Made by a program: the position numbers and the translations under genes
In this document: piece by piece, positions 60,013-64,000 of the stretch
Layout: each line of letters starts with the position of its first letter
How positions within the stretch are numbered: the stretch's first letter is position 1
NCBI RefSeq assembly: GCF_041821025.1
Contig: NZ_JBGUAY010000003.1
Span: forward strand, 124,001-188,000
Direction of reading: 5' to 3'
DNA: 64,000 bases
From: Egicoccus sp. AB-alg6-2
Lineage (GTDB): Bacteria; Actinomycetota; Nitriliruptoria; Nitriliruptorales; Nitriliruptoraceae
Notes under the pieces: model-generated
What the model was told of the DNA's origin: nothing
Database searches by the model: none
The model's input: the letters and a program-made list of their open reading frames with translations, nothing else

Positions 60013-61239
60013 ATGGACCGCGCGGCCTGCGCCGAACGCGACGCCGACGACCCCCTCGCGAGCCACCGCGCGCGGTTCACGCTGCCCGACGGGGTCATCT
60101 ACCTCGACGGCAACTCGCTCGGCGCGCTGCCCGCCGGGGTCGCGGATCGCCTCGAGACGGTCGTCGCGCAGGAATGGGGGACCGGACTGATCCGGTCCTG
60201 GAACGACGCCGGGTGGGTCGACCTGCCCGCGCGGGTCGCCGACCGGCTGGCACCCCTGCTCGGCGCCGACGCCGACGAGGTGGCCGTCGGCGACTCGACG
60301 TCCGTGGCGTTGTTCAAGGTGCTCGCCGCGGCTCGTCGGTTGCGGCCCGATCGGCGGGTGCTGCTGACCGACACCGCGAACTTCCCGACGGACCGCTACG
60401 TCGCCGACGGGCTGGCCGAGCTGATCGGCGACCTCGACGTCCGCGTCGTCCCGCCCGCCGAGCTCGCGACGAGTATCGACGCCCACGTCGCCGTGCTCGC
60501 ACTCACGGAGGTGGACTACCGCACCGGTGCCCGCCACGACGTGGCGGCGTTGACGGCCGCCGCGCACGCCGCCGGCGCGCTGACGGTGTGGGACCTCGCG
60601 CACTCGACGGGGGCCCTCGCGGTCGACCTGCACGGGTGGGGCGTGGACTTCGCCGTTGGCTGTTCGTACAAGTACCTCAACGGTGGACCCGGCGCCCCCG
60701 GCTACCTCTACGTCGCCAGACGATGGCACGACCGGGCACGCACCCCCTTGCAGGGCTGGTTCGGGCACGCGAAGCCGTTCGCGTTCGGCGACACCTACGT
60801 GCCGGCCCCCGATGCGCGCCGCTTCCAGGCCGGCACGCCCCACGTGTTGTCGACCGCGGCCCTCGATGCGGCCCTCGAGGCCTTCGACGGTGTCCGGCCC
60901 GCCGACCTCGAGGCAAAAGCCCGCCGCCTGACGAACACGTTCATCACGCTGGTCGACCAGCGTTGTGGCGGCGCGGTCGAGATCGCCTCGCCACGGGACG
61001 CCGCCGCGCGTGGCGCACAGGTGTCCCTACGGCACCCCCATGCCCACGCCGTGACCCAGTGCCTGATCGCCCGCGGCGTGATCGGTGACCACCGCCCGCC
61101 CGACCTCGTGCGGTTCGGTTTCGCGCCGTTGTACGTGGGCCACGTCGACGTCCACGACGCCGTCGATGTCCTCGCCGACGTGCTCGGGACCGGCGCCTGG
61201 GACCGGCCCGAGTACCACCGGGCACGCACGGTCACTTGA
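60013..61239 (+). CDS. kynU: Kynureninase
   Basis: A 408-residue PLP enzyme that cleaves kynurenine to anthranilate and alanine in tryptophan breakdown. YLDGNSLGALP lies near the N-terminus, VGDSTSVALFKVLAAA binds the PLP phosphate, VWDLAHSTGALAVDL holds the Asp, and the PLP lysine is in GCSYKYLNGGPGAPG. AGGAG precedes the ATG. No other kyn gene is nearby, so it stands alone. It is divergent from the fatty-acid operon. Confidence 0.94.
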   Translation: MDRAACAERDADDPLASHRARFTLPDGVIYLDGNSLGALPAGVADRLETVVAQEWGTGLIRSWNDAGWVDLPARVADRLAPLLGADADEVAVGDSTSVALFKVLAAARRLRPDRRVLLTDTANFPTDRYVADGLAELIGDLDVRVVPPAELATSIDAHVAVLALTEVDYRTGARHDVAALTAAAHAAGALTVWDLAHSTGALAVDLHGWGVDFAVGCSYKYLNGGPGAPGYLYVARRWHDRARTPLQGWFGHAKPFAFGDTYVPAPDARRFQAGTPHVLSTAALDAALEAFDGVRPADLEAKARRLTNTFITLVDQRCGGAVEIASPRDAAARGAQVSLRHPHAHAVTQCLIARGVIGDHRPPDLVRFGFAPLYVGHVDVHDAVDVLADVLGTGAWDRPEYHRARTVT

Positions 61240-61241
61240 CG

Positions 61242-61316
61242 AGCGGGGAGGCCGGGGCGGCGTCGGACGGGCAGCCGCCGCCGCCCGGCCGGGTGCCGCC
61301 GGCGCGGCCTCCCGCT
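61242..61316 (+). terminator. Large inverted repeat after kynU
   Basis: AGCGGGGAGGCC (61242-61253) and GGCCTCCCGCT (61306-61316) pair with one bulge, enclosing a GC-rich loop that can fold further. It is a possible terminator. Confidence 0.35.
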
Positions 61317-61356
61317 GCCCGGTGCACCATGGTCCTCCCCCGACGACGGAGCAGCG

Positions 61357-61539
61357 ATGAGCCACGTGGACCCCGACGTCCCGCGCACGCCCGACGAACT
61401 CGAGCAGCGGCAGACCAGGGACGGCTCCTACGAGGACGGTGGCGTCTACCGCGACGTCCCCGACCGGCCGTTGACCCCGGACGAGATCGAGCAGCACCTC
61501 GACGCCTACGATCCCGACGACGACGACGAGCCGGCGTAG
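61357..61539 (+). CDS. Small acidic hypothetical protein
   Basis: A 60-residue protein rich in Asp, Glu and Pro, without cysteine or hydrophobic segments. RTPDELEQRQTRDGSYEDGG and PLTPDEIEQHLDAYDPDDDD contain two similar TPDE[IL]EQ motifs, so it may have a repeated helix-turn element. GGAG precedes the ATG. The function is unknown; much of it is probably disordered. It is convergent with serA. Confidence 0.65.
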   Translation: MSHVDPDVPRTPDELEQRQTRDGSYEDGGVYRDVPDRPLTPDEIEQHLDAYDPDDDDEPA

Positions 61540-61579
61540 CGGCGTCCCGGCATCGCTCGCCGGCACACCCCGGACCGTT

Positions 61580-63163
61580 TCAGCCGAGCGAGATCGTGCG
61601 TCCCTCGCTGGCCCCGATCTGGGCCGTGATGCGCTCCAGCACGTCGCGCGGCACGGCGTCGTCCAGGGAGAGCGCCATGATGGCCTCGCCACCCGCCTCG
61701 GCGCGTCCGACCTGGGCCGCCGCGATGTTGACGCCCGCCTCGCCGAACCCGGTCCCGACCGCGCCGACGACACCGGGACGGTCGGAGTAGCGGAAGAACG
61801 CCATGTGGGCGGCGGGCTCGACGTCGACGGGGGTGTTCCACACCTCGACGAGGCGTTCGCGCCCGCCCGGATGCAGCAGGGTCCCCGCGACCTGGATGGT
61901 GCTGCCGTCGCGGGCGGCGCCGGACACGCGCAGCAACGAGACGTAGTCCTCGCTGTGGCTGTCGGACACCTCACGGACGCGCAGCCCCCGCTCGTCGGCG
62001 AGCAGTGGGGCGTTGACGAACGTCACCGGTTCACCGGACACCCCGGCGAGCATGCCCTTCAGCACGCTCAGGCCGACGACCCGTGCGTCGTGATCGGCGA
62101 GCGCCCCGCAGTACTCCACGGTCACGTCGCCGGCGAGGCCGTCCTCGGCCAGGGCCGTCAGCAACCGGCCGAGCTTCTCACCGAGGGGGAGGAACGGCTT
62201 GACGTCCTCGTCGACCGGGCCGCCCTGGACGTTGACGGCCGAGGGGACGAACTCGCCGGCCAGCGCGAGGTTGACGTAGTCCGCCACCTGCGTGCCCGCC
62301 TTGTCCTGCGCCTCCTCGGTCGACGCGCCCAGGTGCGGGGTCACCACCGCGTTGGGCAGTCCGAACAGCGGCGACTCGGTCGTCGGCTCGGACGCGAACA
62401 CGTCGATGGCGGCGCCCGCGATGACGCCCGCGCGCAGGGCGTCGGCCAACGCGTGCTCGTCGACGATCCCGCCGCGCGCCACGTTGAGCAGCCGTGCGGT
62501 CGGCTTCATCAGCTTCAGCCGGTCCGCGTCGAGGAGTCCGACCGTCTCGGGCGTCTTGGGCAGGTGCACGGTCACGAAGTCGGCCCGGGCCAGCACCTCG
62601 TCGACGGTGTCGAGCAGCTCGACCCCCAGGCGGGCGGCGCGGTCCGGCGCCACGAAGGGGTCGTAGGCCACCAGCCGCATCCCGAACGCGTGGCAGCGCT
62701 GCGCCACCAGCGTGCCGATGCGTCCCAGCCCGAGCACCCCGAGTGTCTTGTCGTGCAGCTCGGTCCCCGACCACCGTGAGCGTTCCCACTTGCCCTCCAC
62801 CAGCGCGGCGTGGGCCTGGGGGATGTTGCGAGCCAGCGACAACAGCAGGGCAACGGTGTGCTCGGCCGCGGACACGATGTTGGACTGGGGGGCGTTGCAG
62901 ACGATGACGCCGTGCCGCGTCCCGGCCTCGACGTCGACGTTGTCGAGTCCGACACCGGCGCGCGCGACCACCTTCAGGTTCGTCGCCGCGGCGAACACGT
63001 CCGCGTCGATGGTCGTCTGCGACCGCACCACGATCGCGTCGTAGACGTCCACGATCTGCAGCAGTTCTTCCTTCGACAGGCCGGTCTTGACGTCGACGTC
63101 GTGCTGCGCCGCCAGCGCGGCGACGCCGGCTTCGGCGAGCGGGTCGGCAACCAAAATCCTCAC
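61580..63163 (-). CDS. serA: D-3-phosphoglycerate dehydrogenase
   Basis: A 527-residue long-form SerA, the first enzyme of serine synthesis. The N-terminal catalytic domain has RAGVGLDNVDVEAG, the Rossmann motif GVLGLGRIGTLVAQR, LLNVARGGIVDE and VVTPHLGASTEEAQDK. The middle about 310-450 is the ASB domain of actinobacterial SerA. The final ACT domain (DRPGVVGAVGTGFGEAGVN) probably gives feedback control by serine. GTG 63163 has GGAG upstream; the longer frame is unsupported. Confidence 0.95.
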   Translation of the reverse strand: MRILVADPLAEAGVAALAAQHDVDVKTGLSKEELLQIVDVYDAIVVRSQTTIDADVFAAATNLKVVARAGVGLDNVDVEAGTRHGVIVCNAPQSNIVSAAEHTVALLLSLARNIPQAHAALVEGKWERSRWSGTELHDKTLGVLGLGRIGTLVAQRCHAFGMRLVAYDPFVAPDRAARLGVELLDTVDEVLARADFVTVHLPKTPETVGLLDADRLKLMKPTARLLNVARGGIVDEHALADALRAGVIAGAAIDVFASEPTTESPLFGLPNAVVTPHLGASTEEAQDKAGTQVADYVNLALAGEFVPSAVNVQGGPVDEDVKPFLPLGEKLGRLLTALAEDGLAGDVTVEYCGALADHDARVVGLSVLKGMLAGVSGEPVTFVNAPLLADERGLRVREVSDSHSEDYVSLLRVSGAARDGSTIQVAGTLLHPGGRERLVEVWNTPVDVEPAAHMAFFRYSDRPGVVGAVGTGFGEAGVNIAAAQVGRAEAGGEAIMALSLDDAVPRDVLERITAQIGASEGRTISLG

Positions 63164-63210
63164 GGCGGGTACTCCACGAGCGCGGGACAGGGGAACGCGC
63201 GTCGATGCGC

Positions 63211-63216
63211 CAGCGT
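63211..63216 (-). promoter_or_regulatory. Possible -10 hexamer for serA
   Basis: TACGCT on the minus strand lies about 48 bases before the serA GTG and fits TANNNT. Confidence 0.3.
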
Positions 63217-63287
63217 ACGGGTGCTCGCCCGTGCCCTCGAACGGGCCGGTGAAAACCGGCGCAGGGGTTGCCATGACGCCACGATGC

Positions 63288-63312
63288 TGTCATAGTGACG
63301 TCACTCATGACA
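63288..63312 (+). promoter_or_regulatory. Nested palindromic operator before the RHH gene
   Basis: A perfect 12-base palindrome AGTGACGTCACT (63294-63305) is flanked by TGTCAT and ATGACA, themselves an inverted repeat. It lies 42-66 bases before the ribbon-helix-helix gene, overlapping a CATAGT -10-like hexamer. Autoregulation by the RHH protein is possible. Confidence 0.5.
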
Positions 63313-63353
63313 CCAGTGGTCGCCACCGGCAGCTCTGGAGTTCGGAGGTCGTC

Positions 63354-63806
63354 GTGCTCACCACCACCATCGCCACCGTGCGCGAGCGGCTGCGCAGCCT
63401 GGCGGGACTGTCGCCCGGGGCCGGGCAGGCCGCCGAGGCGATGGCCGACGCCCTCGACGACGCACTGCGCGTGGCGCTGCTCGACCTGCTCGGCAGCCTC
63501 GCGGCGGAGCTCACCGGACAACTCGACGCCGCCCGGGTCGAGGTCCGCCTCGACGGTCGGGACGCGACGCTCGCGGTCGTCGCCGACCAGGAGACGCCGA
63601 CGCCGCCTTCTCCGCCCGCGGGTGGCGGCGAGGCGCGCATGACGCTGCGTCTGCCCGAGGACCTCAAGGACGCGGTCACCCGCGCCGCCGACCGCGACGG
63701 CATCTCCGTGAATGCCTGGATCGTCCGGGCCCTCGCCGCCGCGACGCGGCGGGCGCCCTCCACCCCCATCGTGGGCGCCCGCCTCAGCGGCTGGGCCCGC
63801 AGCTGA
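63354..63806 (+). CDS. Ribbon-helix-helix (Arc/HicB-like) DNA-binding protein
   Basis: A 150-residue protein. The N-terminal half is helical (ATVRERLRSLAGL, ALDDALRVALLDLLG) and may dimerise. The C-terminal part, ARMTLRLPEDLKDAVTRAAD and RDGISVNAWIVRALAAA, is a ribbon-helix-helix motif of the type found in antitoxins and HicB proteins. CGGAGG lies five bases before the GTG at 63354. No toxin partner is seen; the downstream gene is DUF4097-like, a frequent neighbour. Confidence 0.8.
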   Translation: MLTTTIATVRERLRSLAGLSPGAGQAAEAMADALDDALRVALLDLLGSLAAELTGQLDAARVEVRLDGRDATLAVVADQETPTPPSPPAGGGEARMTLRLPEDLKDAVTRAADRDGISVNAWIVRALAAATRRAPSTPIVGARLSGWARS

Positions 63807-63860
63807 ACGACACCGAATCACCACCGACGGCCACGGCCGGCGGCGCGACAGGAGCCAAGC

Positions 63861-64000
63861 ATGGAACACCTCTTCGAGGTCGGACCCGACCTGCGGGTCG
63901 ACTGCCGGCTGAGCGTCGGCGCCGTGCGGGTGGTGGCGGCCCCACCCGGTCACGCCCGGGTCGAACTGACCGCGCACGGCGAGGTGGGCGAGGAACTCCT
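63861..64000 (+). CDS. DUF4097-like protein, N-terminal fragment
   Basis: The frame opens at the ATG at 63861, preceded by AGGAG, and runs off the window after about 46 codons. MEHLFEVGPDLRVDCRLSVG, then AVRVVAAPPGHARVELTAHG, resembles the first beta strands of DUF4097/adhesin-like domains, whose repeats form a beta-helix. It follows the RHH gene by 54 bases on the same strand. The fragment is too short for certainty. Confidence 0.55.
   Translation, partial: MEHLFEVGPDLRVDCRLSVGAVRVVAAPPGHARVELTAHGEVGEEL

Noticed and set aside
1-64000. CRISPR arrays, insertion sequences, phage genes, integrases and attachment sites
   Set aside because: No regular spaced repeats, transposase or integrase motifs, or terminal inverted repeats with target duplications were seen. 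The only possibly mobile gene is the HNH protein.

Overview
The window is chromosomal DNA from a high-GC Gram-positive bacterium of the actinobacterial type. Third codon positions are almost all G or C, GTG starts preceded by GGAGG-type ribosome sites are common, and neighbouring genes often overlap by ATGA, GTGA or TGATG. The gene set is also actinobacterial: type-2 DapD, an Mtb-LigB-like DNA ligase, Eis-like acetyltransferases, and GltX beside tRNA-Gln and tRNA-Glu. A deep-branching actinobacterial class is possible, but I cannot name a species. I see no phage, insertion sequence, CRISPR array or rRNA.

Layout. 1-5.5 kb: the end of a DapC-like aminotransferase, a DUF368 transporter, a glycerophosphodiesterase, then dapD-dapE-comB (lysine/diaminopimelate). 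5.5-10.7 kb: ATP-dependent DNA ligase, then a polar amino-acid ABC transporter coupled to a prolyl iminopeptidase. 10.8-16.8 kb: zinc-finger HNH protein with an apparent frameshift, tRNA-Glu, tRNA-Gln, gltX, purB and an EAL-domain protein. 16.8-24.3 kb: DUF1059 protein, TspO, FAH-family hydrolase, cimA with an Ile-codon leader, dodecin, two Eis paralogues and an esterase. 24.3-30.8 kb: ilvE, leuB, small genes, an apparent selenocysteine-containing TlpA-like lipoprotein coupled to a HAD hydrolase, an M20 hydrolase and murI. 31-38 kb: a 2-hydroxyacid dehydrogenase operon, then the leuA-(small ORF)-leuC-leuD operon with a Leu-rich leader. 38-45 kb: GNAT-menC-hydrolase, DUF2254, a second ATP-dependent ligase, lgt and tetR. 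45-50.5 kb: a four-gene 2-oxoacid dehydrogenase complex. 50.8-51.5 kb: universal stress protein and a tiny membrane protein. 51.6-59.8 kb: a complete FAS-II operon (fabD, a lysine-free biotinyl-like protein, fabH, fabG, acpP, fabF, accD, plsC, acpS, fabI). 60-64 kb: kynU, a small acidic protein, serA, a ribbon-helix-helix protein and the start of a DUF4097-like gene.

How the genes work together. Branched-chain amino acid synthesis is spread over cimA, ilvE, leuB and leuACD. The two committed steps each have a leader peptide whose critical codons match the pathway product: Ile for cimA, Leu for leuA. In both, the downstream Shine-Dalgarno can be sequestered by upstream RNA. The FAS-II cluster carries fatty-acid synthesis through to phosphatidic acid and is preceded by two matching 16-bp operator-like boxes.

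The least ordinary feature is the in-frame UGA at exactly the first cysteine position of a thioredoxin CxxC motif (28427-28429, minus strand). It is followed at a suitable distance by a SECIS-like hairpin.
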